Source: Blautia sp. (GTDB lineage: Bacteria; Bacillota; Clostridia; Lachnospirales; Lachnospiraceae). Taken from it: DNA of 39,537 bases. The notes beneath the pieces were generated by a model. It was not told where the DNA came from and made no database searches. It saw only the letters and a list, made by a program, of their open reading frames with translations. A program made the position numbers and the translations under genes. The DNA lies in NCBI GenBank assembly GCA_026169535.1, contig JAPFCU010000061.1:1-39537 (forward strand), in the 5' to 3' direction. Shown here one piece after another: positions 6,074 to 14,214 of this stretch (position 1 is the stretch's first letter; the number at the start of each line of letters is the position of its first letter).

Positions 6074-7660
6074 ATGATGAAGAAGAGTAATATCAATAAA
6101 AGAAACGCACAGTTTTTAGCTGCAGCAGCACTTACAGCAGTATTAGTAGCAGGACAGATACAGCCGGCTATGGTATATGGAGAAAAGACAGAGATTCAGG
6201 TAAGCAGTCTGATTCCGGATAATGTGACAATAGAAAATCCGGTTCCATTATCAGATATTGCCCTTCCATCCAGTGAATATGGAACATTATCCTGGGTAGA
6301 TGGATCCAATGTTCCGTCACAGAGAATAGAAGCCTATGATGTGGTATTTCATCCGTATGATTCAGCGGACCTTTCCAGAATAGACGGATGGGATGGAGAA
6401 TCCGATGGAATTTACAGCAGTGTTACTGTTGTAGTCAGCAGTATGGAAAATGAAGACAGCAGTGAAGGAGAATGGGAAGAAGAACAGGATACAGAACAGC
6501 AGGAATCTGAAGAAGGGTATGATGAATCTGATTCAGCGGACGATACTTCCGATGGAGAAGAAAGCAGTGATGAAAATTATGAGGATCCTCAGGATTCAGC
6601 AGATCCGGAAGAGGAGATTCCAGTTCCAACTGTGACTCCAGGAGAAGAAGAGACATCAGAACCAACTGTAACGCCGGAAGAAGAGACACCGGTTCCAACT
6701 GTAACCCCGGGAGAGGAAGATGCTCAGGAACCAACAGTAACACCGGAAGGGACACCAGCTCCAACTGTAACGCCGGAGGAAGAAACGCCGGAACCAACAG
6801 TGACTCCGGGAGAAGAGGAGACACCGGAACCAACTGTAACACCTGGAGAAACAATTCCAGAACCGACTGTGACACCAGAACCTGACAATGACAATATATT
6901 TGACAGAAATGAAGAATCAGAAGATTCACGTCCTACAGATGCGGAGGAGGATCTTTCAGAGGAAGAACAGCAGGCTGCTGCGGAAGAAAACCATTCTTGC
7001 AATGGTATTTCTGTGTCAGGCATCAATCTTCCATGGTATGTGCAATTCCGTGCCACCAGTGGGGAGGATTACCAGTTTACAAATGAGACTGAGGCAAATG
7101 TATTTAAATCATACGAGTTTGAGCTTTGGGATCTGAAAAATAATACAGAATACGAAATACCGGATGGAGAATATATCAGTGTGACTGTTCCGGTAAAAGC
7201 AGGATACAGCTATACTATTGAGCATCTTTTGGACAGTGGAGCAATGGAAACAATTGTTCCAAGTGTAGATGGAAGCACAATGGTCTTCAGTACACATTCT
7301 TTCAGTCCTTTTGGAATAGCCGGAAGCAGACCGCTAGTAGGCGAGGAAATTCAGGAGGATGGTTATGGTGATACTGAGTCTGCAGGTGATACCTTGACTC
7401 CTGTACCAGAAACTCCGTCTAATAATACTCAGGTATCAGTAACTGCAGCCCCTGAGAAAGAAAATGGTACAGTACAGGAGGCTTCTCCGGTAAAAAATGA
7501 AGAGAACAGCTCAGATGATAAAAGTAAAGAAGCAGACAGTGATCCTACTTCTGCTGTCAATACAGGAGACAACACATTGATTCTTCCGTTTGTGATTCTT
7601 GGTGTTGCGGCAGTGGTGATTGTAGGTGTTATCATTTATCTGAAACGCAGAAAAAAATAA
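6074..7660 (+). CDS. Cell-wall anchored protein with acidic Pro-Thr repeats
   Basis: The protein has 528 residues. It has a signal peptide (residues 1-36, KK-rich start, hydrophobic core, cut near VYG-E), a folded N-terminal part, and a Ser/Asp/Glu-rich linker. About eight degenerate repeats of E-P-T-V-T-P-G/E-E-E-T-P follow (about residues 185-270), then a second folded part ending STHSFSPFGIAG. A sorting tail closes it: VNTGDNT, a membrane helix (LILPFVILGVAAVVIVGVII) and KRRKK. The tail lacks a canonical LPXTG but fits the xTGD variant common in Lachnospiraceae wall proteins, so sortase anchoring is likely. The repeats probably act as a stalk through the wall. GAGGTG at 6066-6071 serves ATG 6074. 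Its binding partner is unknown. The repeated codons are not identical, so the tract is an old expansion. Confidence 0.8.
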   Translation: MMKKSNINKRNAQFLAAAALTAVLVAGQIQPAMVYGEKTEIQVSSLIPDNVTIENPVPLSDIALPSSEYGTLSWVDGSNVPSQRIEAYDVVFHPYDSADLSRIDGWDGESDGIYSSVTVVVSSMENEDSSEGEWEEEQDTEQQESEEGYDESDSADDTSDGEESSDENYEDPQDSADPEEEIPVPTVTPGEEETSEPTVTPEEETPVPTVTPGEEDAQEPTVTPEGTPAPTVTPEEETPEPTVTPGEEETPEPTVTPGETIPEPTVTPEPDNDNIFDRNEESEDSRPTDAEEDLSEEEQQAAAEENHSCNGISVSGINLPWYVQFRATSGEDYQFTNETEANVFKSYEFELWDLKNNTEYEIPDGEYISVTVPVKAGYSYTIEHLLDSGAMETIVPSVDGSTMVFSTHSFSPFGIAGSRPLVGEEIQEDGYGDTESAGDTLTPVPETPSNNTQVSVTAAPEKENGTVQEASPVKNEENSSDDKSKEADSDPTSAVNTGDNTLILPFVILGVAAVVIVGVIIYLKRRKK

Positions 7661-7674
7661 AATCATGGTAATAA

Positions 7675-7717
7675 GAAAAATCCTCCCCCATATATATGTT
7701 ATAGGGGAGGGTTTTTT
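7675..7717 (+). terminator. Strong terminator whose 3' arm is also the next gene's ribosome site
   Basis: CCTCCCC (7682-7688) pairs with GGGGAGG (7704-7710) and is followed by GTTTTTTT, with A residues on the 5' side, so the hairpin is a good intrinsic terminator for the surface protein gene. The same GGGGAGG lies 8 bp before ATG 7719, so it is at once the Shine-Dalgarno of the next gene. Confidence 0.85.
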
Positions 7718-7718
7718 T

Positions 7719-8069
7719 ATGAAAATTAAAGTTGTTTTACGAGCACTTTTTTTAGCATATGGACTTACGGGAATCTGTCTTTTGGCTTTGGCTTTCTTTG
7801 TATTTCAATTTGATCTGGGAACGGTGCCTGTTTCAGCCGCGATTACAGCAGTATATGTTCTGGCTTGCTTTGCAGGAGGGTTTATGGCAGGAAAACGCAT
7901 GAGGAAGAATAAATATTACTGGGGAATACTGGTAGGGCTGGCTTATTTTGCGTTGCTTGTTATAGTATCTTTTGCAGTAGAAAAGAGGTGGGATATGTCT
8001 TTCCAGCATCTGCTTACCACGTTCTGTATGTGTCTGGGAGGCGGTGCACTGGGCGGTATGTTTGCATAA
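7719..8069 (+). CDS. TIGR04086 family small membrane protein
   Basis: The product has 116 residues and four predicted membrane helices (about 5-30, 36-58, 65-85, 92-115) with Gly-rich turns such as CFAGGFMAGKRMRKNKYYWG and GGGALGGMFA. This matches the TIGR04086 (YrzE-like) family, usually encoded directly upstream of the SCIFF genes in Clostridia. Function is unknown. I chose ATG 7719, not the upstream in-frame ATG 7665, because the longer form would translate through the terminator hairpin and the membrane fold starts at MKIKVVLRAL. Translation from read-through RNA would be masked by that hairpin. I see no separate promoter between the hairpin and the gene. Confidence 0.85.
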   Translation: MKIKVVLRALFLAYGLTGICLLALAFFVFQFDLGTVPVSAAITAVYVLACFAGGFMAGKRMRKNKYYWGILVGLAYFALLVIVSFAVEKRWDMSFQHLLTTFCMCLGGGALGGMFA

Positions 8070-8101
8070 GGAAAAAAAGTCTTTTATTTGATGGGATTTT
8101 A

Positions 8102-8110
8102 TGCTATACT
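8102..8110 (+). promoter_or_regulatory. Extended -10 promoter of scfA
   Basis: TGCTATACT (TGn plus TATACT) lies 39 bp before the scfA ATG. The -35 region is a T-rich stretch without a clear TTGACA. It gives scfA its own start, separate from the TIGR04086 gene. Confidence 0.6.
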
Positions 8111-8149
8111 ATGCCCAGATAATTTTATATACATAAAGGAGGATATACA

Positions 8150-8290
8150 ATGGAGCATATCAAAACATTAAATACAAAGAATCTGCAGAACACAGTAAAA
8201 AAAGGTGGATGCGGTGAGTGCCAGACTTCCTGTCAGTCAGCATGCAAAACTTCCTGTACAGTAGGAAATCAGAGCTGCGAGCACAAATAA
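8150..8290 (+). CDS. scfA: SCIFF ribosomal peptide precursor (six cysteines in forty-five)
   Basis: This 46-residue peptide starts MEHIKTLNTKNLQ and has six cysteines at residues 21, 24, 28, 32, 36 and 43, the hallmark of the SCIFF family found across Clostridia. The N-terminal 20 residues act as leader. The Cys-rich part receives thioether links made by the radical SAM maturase encoded next door. Ser and Thr acceptors sit between the cysteines. Cys32 and Thr37, the pair reported as linked in a Clostridium thermocellum homologue, are both present. SCIFF peptides are now grouped with the ranthipeptides, and a role in cell signalling or population behaviour has been proposed. AAAGGAGGA at 8136-8144 is a very strong ribosome site. 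Its own promoter and terminator suggest much higher output than the enzyme gene. Confidence 0.97.
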   Translation: MEHIKTLNTKNLQNTVKKGGCGECQTSCQSACKTSCTVGNQSCEHK

Positions 8291-8313
8291 GACAGAGTTT
8301 TGGGAAGGCATTT

Positions 8314-8347
8314 AAGCAGCGGGGTGAAAACCGCTGCTTCTTTCTTT
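8314..8347 (+). terminator. Intrinsic terminator between scfA and scfB
   Basis: AAGCAGCGG (8314-8322) pairs perfectly with CCGCTGCTT (8331-8339), followed by CTTTCTTTG. Partial read-through would give less maturase than precursor. Confidence 0.85.
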
Positions 8348-8424
8348 GTCATACATTTTGATGAAATGCTGATATGGAATCTTATGTGTTGCAAAGATGA
8401 AATTATAGGAAAGGATTTTCAAAA

Positions 8425-9789
8425 ATGAGTCTGATACACAGATATCAAAATAATGGTTATAACATTGTTCTGGATATTAACAGTGGATGTATTCATCTGG
8501 TGGACCTTGTTACTTATGAGGTTTTACCGTACATAGAAGAAGGTATCTCACAAGAAGAGATCGTTACAAAATTAAAGGACAGATACAAAGAAGAGGATAT
8601 AAAAACTTCTGTTTCTGAATGCCTGAAACTTCAGGAAGAAGGGATGCTTTTTACAAAAGATATTTATGAGGGTGCCATTGATGAGTTTACGAAGAACAGT
8701 AAACCGGTAGTAAAAGCCCTTTGTCTTCATATTGCTCATGACTGCAATCTTGCCTGCCGTTATTGTTTTGCGGAGGAGGGAGAATACCATGGAAGAAGAG
8801 CTCTGATGTCCTTTGAGACTGGAAAGAAAGCATTGGATTTCCTGATCGCAAATTCCGGTTCCAGAAGAAATCTGGAGGTGGATTTCTTTGGAGGAGAACC
8901 GCTTATGAACTGGCAGGTTGTGAAAGACCTGGTAAAATATGGTCGTGAGCAGGAAAAACTTCACAATAAAAATTTCCGTTTTACCCTTACAACTAACGGA
9001 GTTCTTCTTGATGATGAAGTAATGGAGTTCTGCAATCGCGAGATGGCAAATGTGGTCCTCAGTGTAGATGGACGTAAAGAGGTTCATGATCATATGAGAC
9101 CTTTCCGCAAAGGTGCTGGAAGCTATGATCTGATCATGCCGAAATTCCAGAAGTTTGCGGAATCCAGAAATCAGGATAAGTATTATGTAAGAGGTACATT
9201 TACTCATCATAATCTTGATTTTTCCAAGGATGTCCTTCATCTGGCAGACATGGGCTTTAAGCAGGTTTCCGTTGAGCCTGTTGTGGCGCCGGAGGAAGAA
9301 GATTATGCGATCCGAGAAGAGGATATCCCTCAGATCCTTGAGGAATATGATATTCTTGCGAAGGAGATGATCAAAAGAGAAAAAGAAGGAAGAGGATTTA
9401 ATTTCTTCCATTTTATGATTGACCTTACAGGCGGTCCCTGTGTTTATAAACGTCTTTCCGGCTGTGGCTCAGGAACAGAGTATCTTGCAGTGACTCCTTG
9501 GGGAGATCTTTATCCATGTCATCAGTTTGTGGGCGAAGAACAGTTTCTGATGGGAAATGTAGATGAAGGGATTACCCGTCCGCAGGTTCGTGATGAATTT
9601 AAAAACTGTAATGTTTATACAAAAGAAGCATGTAAAGACTGCTTTGCGAGGTTTTACTGCAGTGGAGGATGTGCAGCAAATGCATATCACTTCCAGAATG
9701 ATGTAAAGGGAAATTATGAGATCGGATGCGAACTTCAGAGAAAACGAGTGGAGTGTGCAATTATGATCAAAGCCGCTCTTGCGGACTAG
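8425..9789 (+). CDS. scfB: SCIFF peptide maturase, radical SAM/SPASM
   Basis: The enzyme installs thioether bridges in the SCIFF peptide. An N-terminal peptide-recognition (RRE-like) region spans about residues 1-90. The radical SAM core has CX3CX2C at Cys107, Cys111 and Cys114 (CNLACRYCF), which binds the SAM-cleaving 4Fe-4S cluster, followed by FFGGEPL. A C-terminal SPASM domain carries auxiliary cluster ligands (SGCGSGTEYLAVTPWG, YPCHQF, CKDCFARFYCSGGCAAN). The length of 454 residues is usual for the family. GGAAAGG at 8409-8415 serves ATG 8425. The gap to scfA (134 bp) contains the terminator, and no clear second promoter is seen, so expression probably depends on read-through. Confidence 0.97.
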   Translation: MSLIHRYQNNGYNIVLDINSGCIHLVDLVTYEVLPYIEEGISQEEIVTKLKDRYKEEDIKTSVSECLKLQEEGMLFTKDIYEGAIDEFTKNSKPVVKALCLHIAHDCNLACRYCFAEEGEYHGRRALMSFETGKKALDFLIANSGSRRNLEVDFFGGEPLMNWQVVKDLVKYGREQEKLHNKNFRFTLTTNGVLLDDEVMEFCNREMANVVLSVDGRKEVHDHMRPFRKGAGSYDLIMPKFQKFAESRNQDKYYVRGTFTHHNLDFSKDVLHLADMGFKQVSVEPVVAPEEEDYAIREEDIPQILEEYDILAKEMIKREKEGRGFNFFHFMIDLTGGPCVYKRLSGCGSGTEYLAVTPWGDLYPCHQFVGEEQFLMGNVDEGITRPQVRDEFKNCNVYTKEACKDCFARFYCSGGCAANAYHFQNDVKGNYEIGCELQRKRVECAIMIKAALAD

Positions 9790-9850
9790 ATAAATCAGTC
9801 CGCAGGATAACTTATGGTATCATGGGGACTTAAAAAAGAAGGGAAAAACA

Positions 9851-12262
9851 ATGAAGAAAAAAAGAGGAGTCATTGTACTGGTCCTTACTGTGATCCTAAC
9901 GGCGTTCCTGTGCTATACAGCTGGTGTGGGGTTTGGTCCAACAGGAACCGGAGCGGCAAAGAATATCAATACCGGTCTTGATCTGTCAGGTGGAGTAAGT
10001 ATCACTTATGAGGCAAAAGATAAGGATCCGAGCAAAGAAGATATGTCTGATACTGTTTATAAAATGCAGAAGCGTGTGGAACAGTACAGTACGGAGGCCC
10101 AGGCTTATCAGGAAGGTGATAATCGTATCACTGTAGAGATTCCGGGAGTGACCGATGCAGATAAGATCCTGAATGAACTGGGTAAACCAGGTTCTCTTTG
10201 CTTTATCGAAGAAACCGATAAAGATGGTAATGCAAACTTTGTTGCAGGTGAAACAAAATATGAACTTGCAAGAAGCCTTGATGAGATCAGAGAGGCAGGA
10301 TCTGTTGTACTGGAAGGTACTGATGTGGCAGATGCCCAGGGCGGTGCTTACCAGAAGCAGGACGGCAGCAGCAGAGAATATGCAGTCAGCCTGAAACTTA
10401 CAGAAGAAGGTAAAAAGAAATTTGCAGAAGCTACAGAGGCAAATGTAGGAAAGCAGATTGCGATCATTTATGATAATGAAGTATTAAGTGCTCCGACAGT
10501 AGAGGAAGCAATCACAGGCGGACAGGCAGAAATCAATGGAATGTCAGGAGTAGAGGAAGCACAGAATCTGGCATCCTACATCCGCATTGGTTCTCTGAGT
10601 CTTGAACTGGAAGAACTTCGCTCCAGTGTGGTTGCTGCCCAGCTTGGAGAAGAGGCAATTACAACAAGTGTTACAGCAGGTGCAATCGGACTTGCAATCG
10701 TTATTTTATTTATGATCCTTGTTTACAGGATACCGGGTATCGTTGCTGCATTTGCACTGATTCTGTATACAGCAATTGAGCTGATCACTCTCAATGCATT
10801 TGATATTACTCTGACACTCCCGGGTATTGCAGGTATCATCCTGGGTATCGGTATGGCGGTAGATGCTAATGTTATCATTTATGCACGTATTCAGGAAGAG
10901 ATTGCAGAGGGAAGTTCTGTAAGGACTGCTATCCGTGCCGGATTTTCCAAAGCGTTTTCTGCAATCATTGACGGAAATATCACAACGCTGATCGCATCTG
11001 TAGTCCTGATGTGGCTTGGATCCGGTACAGTTAAGGGATTTGCATACACACTGGCTCTTGGTATTGTGGTTTCTATGTTTACAGCGCTGGTGATTTCCAG
11101 ACTGATCATGAATGCTCTTTATGCTGTAGGATTCCAGGATGCAAAGTTTTATGGAAAAGCAAAACAGAGAAAATCTTTCAATTTTGTTGGAAAGAAAAAT
11201 ATCTTTTTTATTATTTCTCTGATTCTGATTCTTGTGGGACCAGTATCTATGATGATCCATCAGAAAACAGATGGAAGCAGCCTGAACTACAGTCTGGAGT
11301 TTTCTGGAGGAACTGCGACTACAGTTACCTTTAATGAAGACATGGATATTAAGACCATCGATTCCGAGGTTACACCGGTAGTAGAGGATGTCACAGGAGA
11401 CAAGAATGTACAGCCTACGAAAGTTGTCGGAACAAATCAGGTAATCATTAAAACACGTGCTCTTTCCCAGGAAGAAAGAGAGGCACTGAATGATGCAATG
11501 GTAGAAAAATTTGATGTAGACAGATCACTGATCGCATCAGAAAGTATTTCATCCACAGTCAGCTCCGAAATGAGACAGGATGCATTTGTTGCAGTAGTTG
11601 TGGCAACTCTTTGTATGCTGGTATATATTTGGTTCCGGTTTAAAGATATCCGTTTTGCCGGCAGTGCAGTTCTTGCACTTGTGCATGATGTACTTGTGGT
11701 ATTTGCTTTTTATGCTCTGGCAAGGATTTCAGTGGGAAATACTTTTATTGCATGTATGCTGACCATTGTAGGTTACAGTATTAATGCAACGATTGTCATT
11801 TTTGACCGTATTCGTGAAAACATGAAGAAGAGAGGTCCCCGTGCAGATCTTGCAGAGATTGTAAATGACAGTATCACACAGACCCTTACCAGAAGTATTT
11901 ATACTTCTTTGACTACGTTTGTGATGGTTGCAGTACTTTTCATAATGGGAGTATCTTCTATCCGTGAGTTTGCACTTCCGTTAATGGCAGGTATTATCTG
12001 CGGTGCATATTCTTCTGTATGTATTACAGGTTCTCTATGGCTGGTAATGAAGCAGGGATTTGGCAAAAATAAAGTAAAGTCTGCTGTACAACAGATATCA
12101 GACCAGAAAAACAGCGAAAGTGCTCAGAGTACAGAATTTGTTCAGAAACAGGAAAATGGACAAAAGCAGCCGAAAAAGAAAAATCGTAAAAGAGTAGCAG
12201 AGCGTCTGGCTGCTCAGGAAGCAGAGAAAAATTCTGTTTCAGATAATGACAAAACTGAATAA
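9851..12262 (+). CDS. secDF: SecD-SecF fused protein-export membrane protein
   Basis: The protein has 803 residues, with SecD first and SecF after about residue 440. It uses the proton motive force to pull preproteins out of SecYEG on the outer face. SecD marks are the first helix (VIVLVLTVILTAFL), NTGLDLSGGV, the P1-type periplasmic region, and GIGMAVDANVII in the transmembrane core. SecF marks are the second Gly-rich FSGGTATTV region and VGYSINATIVIFDRIREN. Each half has six helices. A basic, Gln/Lys-rich cytosolic tail of about 60 residues follows. The fusion is common in Firmicutes. GAAGGG at 9838-9843 serves ATG 9851. A hairpin (9781-9803) overlaps the scfB stop but lacks a T-run, so scfB and secDF could be one transcript. 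Confidence 0.96.
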   Translation: MKKKRGVIVLVLTVILTAFLCYTAGVGFGPTGTGAAKNINTGLDLSGGVSITYEAKDKDPSKEDMSDTVYKMQKRVEQYSTEAQAYQEGDNRITVEIPGVTDADKILNELGKPGSLCFIEETDKDGNANFVAGETKYELARSLDEIREAGSVVLEGTDVADAQGGAYQKQDGSSREYAVSLKLTEEGKKKFAEATEANVGKQIAIIYDNEVLSAPTVEEAITGGQAEINGMSGVEEAQNLASYIRIGSLSLELEELRSSVVAAQLGEEAITTSVTAGAIGLAIVILFMILVYRIPGIVAAFALILYTAIELITLNAFDITLTLPGIAGIILGIGMAVDANVIIYARIQEEIAEGSSVRTAIRAGFSKAFSAIIDGNITTLIASVVLMWLGSGTVKGFAYTLALGIVVSMFTALVISRLIMNALYAVGFQDAKFYGKAKQRKSFNFVGKKNIFFIISLILILVGPVSMMIHQKTDGSSLNYSLEFSGGTATTVTFNEDMDIKTIDSEVTPVVEDVTGDKNVQPTKVVGTNQVIIKTRALSQEEREALNDAMVEKFDVDRSLIASESISSTVSSEMRQDAFVAVVVATLCMLVYIWFRFKDIRFAGSAVLALVHDVLVVFAFYALARISVGNTFIACMLTIVGYSINATIVIFDRIRENMKKRGPRADLAEIVNDSITQTLTRSIYTSLTTFVMVAVLFIMGVSSIREFALPLMAGIICGAYSSVCITGSLWLVMKQGFGKNKVKSAVQQISDQKNSESAQSTEFVQKQENGQKQPKKKNRKRVAERLAAQEAEKNSVSDNDKTE

Positions 12263-12280
12263 ATCAGGATGAGAAAAATA

Positions 12281-12317
12281 GTCCCGGGGCAGTATGTTTG
12301 TCCCGGGACATATTTTT
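12281..12317 (+). terminator. Intrinsic terminator between secDF and recJ
   Basis: GTCCCGGG (12281-12288) pairs with CCCGGGAC (12302-12309), then ATATTTTT. The recJ ribosome site AGGAG follows at 12321. Confidence 0.85.
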
Positions 12318-12331
12318 AACAGGAGAAAAAG

Positions 12332-14044
12332 ATGGAAAAATGGATAGTAATGGCAAAAAAAGCTGATTTTCAGAAAATTGGCAAAGAATTTGGAATAGAC
12401 CCGGTTGTTGCAAGACTGATTCGAAACCGGGATGTAGAAGGGATGGATGACATTCGTTCCTATCTGTGTGGAACTCTTGATGATATTCCGTCTCCCTGGC
12501 TTTTGAAAGATATGAAAAAAGCAACAGAAATTCTGTCGGCAAAAATTAACGCCGGTGCAAAGATTCGTATTATTGGTGACTATGATATTGACGGAGTAAC
12601 GGCTACTTATATTTTGCTTACCGGACTGAAACGTCTCGGGGCAAATGTGGATACATATATTCCAGACAGGATCAAAGATGGTTACGGTCTGCACAGCCAG
12701 CTGGTTGAAAAGGCAGCAGCTGATGGAGTTGATACAATTGTTACCTGTGATAACGGAATTGCAGCATCACAGGAGATTGCCCTTGCCAAAAAAGGTGGAA
12801 TGACAGTGATTGTAACGGATCACCATGAGATTCCTTATGAGGATACGGAACAGGGAAGAGTATGGACCATTCCCCAGGCTGATGCGGTGATCAACCCTAA
12901 GCAGCCGGGATGTGAGTATCCAAACAAAAATATCTGTGGAGCGGTAGTGGCATGGAAACTGATATGGTCCCTCTATGAAACATATGGTATTGATCGAGAT
13001 GAGATTCTGGAGTTTTCTGAAGCGGCAGCAGTAGCAACAGTAGGAGATGTTATGGATCTGCAGGGAGAAAACAGAATTATTGTAAAGGAGGGACTGAAAA
13101 GGCTTCCTCATACAGGAAATCAAGGTTTTCAGGCATTGATTGAAGCAAATGGTCTGACCGGAGAAAGAATTACTGCATATCATGTGGGATTTGTGCTGGG
13201 CCCCTGTATTAATGCCAGTGGAAGACTGGATACTGCATCCAGAGCACTGTCACTTCTATGTACTAAGAATTGGGATCAGGCGGCAAAGGCGGCAGGAGAT
13301 CTGGTTGCACTGAACCAGAGCCGTAAGGCAATGACAGAAGAGGGAAGAGATAAGGCGGTTGATCTTATCGAACAGTCAGGGCTTTCAAAAGACAGAGTTC
13401 TTGTAGTATATCTTCCGGAGTGCCATGAAAGCCTTGCCGGGATCATTGCCGGACGTTTGAGAGAAAAATATTATAAGCCGGTATTTGTGCTGACAAAGGC
13501 GGAGAATGGAGTAAAAGGAAGCGGACGTTCCATAGAAGCGTATTCAATGTATGAAGAGCTGGTAAAATGCAGTGATCTTCTGGAACAGTTTGGCGGTCAT
13601 CCCATGGCGGCGGGACTTTCATTGAAAGAAGAGAACGTGGAGATTTTTCGACGAAAGCTGAATGAGCTGTGTACACTCACAGAGTCAGAATTGACTCCAA
13701 AGATCACTATCGATGTTCCAATGCCGATTTCTTATCTTTCCAGAGAATTGACAGAACAGTTGTCTGTTCTGGAGCCCTTTGGAAAAGGAAACACAAAGCC
13801 GTTATTTGCCCAAAAAGGCCTGCGTGTTTTAAACCTGAGAATTCTGGGCAAAAATCAGAATGTAGCCAAAATGAAGCTTGTAGATGCTTCAGGAGCTTCT
13901 GTGGATGCGGTATATTTCGGGCAGGCTCTGGAATTTCAGTCTTATGTGCAGCAGAAAGAAACCGTTTCTGTTACCTATTATCCGGAGATCAACGTATATC
14001 AGGGAAGGGAAACTCTTCAGGCAGTGATTCGAAATTATATGTAA
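12332..14044 (+). CDS. recJ: Single-stranded-DNA-specific exonuclease RecJ
   Basis: RecJ degrades single-stranded DNA 5' to 3' in recombination and mismatch/base-excision repair. DHH-domain motifs are visible: RIIGDYDIDGVTA (motif I), TCDNGIA, VTDHHEIP (the DHH motif), and the DHHA1 part with CHESLAGIIAGRLREKY and KGSGRS. A C-terminal OB-like domain follows (about 460-570). The 570 residues match the compact Firmicutes form. AGGAG at 12321-12325 serves ATG 12332. It sits directly after a terminator, so either read-through or an undetected promoter drives it. Confidence 0.95.
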   Translation: MEKWIVMAKKADFQKIGKEFGIDPVVARLIRNRDVEGMDDIRSYLCGTLDDIPSPWLLKDMKKATEILSAKINAGAKIRIIGDYDIDGVTATYILLTGLKRLGANVDTYIPDRIKDGYGLHSQLVEKAAADGVDTIVTCDNGIAASQEIALAKKGGMTVIVTDHHEIPYEDTEQGRVWTIPQADAVINPKQPGCEYPNKNICGAVVAWKLIWSLYETYGIDRDEILEFSEAAAVATVGDVMDLQGENRIIVKEGLKRLPHTGNQGFQALIEANGLTGERITAYHVGFVLGPCINASGRLDTASRALSLLCTKNWDQAAKAAGDLVALNQSRKAMTEEGRDKAVDLIEQSGLSKDRVLVVYLPECHESLAGIIAGRLREKYYKPVFVLTKAENGVKGSGRSIEAYSMYEELVKCSDLLEQFGGHPMAAGLSLKEENVEIFRRKLNELCTLTESELTPKITIDVPMPISYLSRELTEQLSVLEPFGKGNTKPLFAQKGLRVLNLRILGKNQNVAKMKLVDASGASVDAVYFGQALEFQSYVQQKETVSVTYYPEINVYQGRETLQAVIRNYM

Positions 14045-14084
14045 ATATAAGAAAAAGACAGGTGTCCGCAGCTGCGAAAAAAGC

Positions 14085-14114
14085 CGGGTTTTGGCGAGAG
14101 TTGTCGGGTTTTGG
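14085..14114 (+). repeat. Direct repeat CGGGTTTTGG, 20 bp period, next to the apt promoter
   Basis: CGGGTTTTGG occurs at 14085-14094 and 14105-14114. The second copy ends one base before the -35 hexamer of the apt promoter. Two helical turns between copies would place two bound protein units on the same DNA face. Confidence 0.6.
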
Positions 14115-14115
14115 A

Positions 14116-14144
14116 TTGATTCCATTAAAAAAAAGTGATATACT
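14116..14144 (+). promoter_or_regulatory. Sigma-A promoter for the apt-relA operon
   Basis: TTGATT (14116-14121), 17 bp spacer, TATACT (14139-14144): the best-spaced housekeeping promoter in the window. The apt ATG is 71 bp downstream. Confidence 0.75.
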
Positions 14145-14214
14145 TATTGAGATTATTTATGATAAAAATGGCTTTTTGCCGCAATTATAATATGACAGGC
14201 GGAGGTACGGGACT

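Noticed and set aside
6435..7056. Long minus-strand frames opposite the repeat protein
   Set aside because: They mirror the biased codons of the repeat tract (Leu/Val- or Ser/Gly-rich low-complexity products) and lack ribosome sites.
9781..9803. GCGGACT/AGTCCGC hairpin at the scfB stop as a terminator
   Set aside because: The 7 bp stem is followed by AGGATAACT with no T-run on either strand. It may be chance or a pause site, so I did not list it as a terminator.
13669..14190. Plus-strand frame overlapping the end of recJ
   Set aside because: Its product is Arg/Ser/Cys-rich out-of-frame recJ sequence running across the apt promoter. The RecJ C-terminus in the other frame is clearly real.
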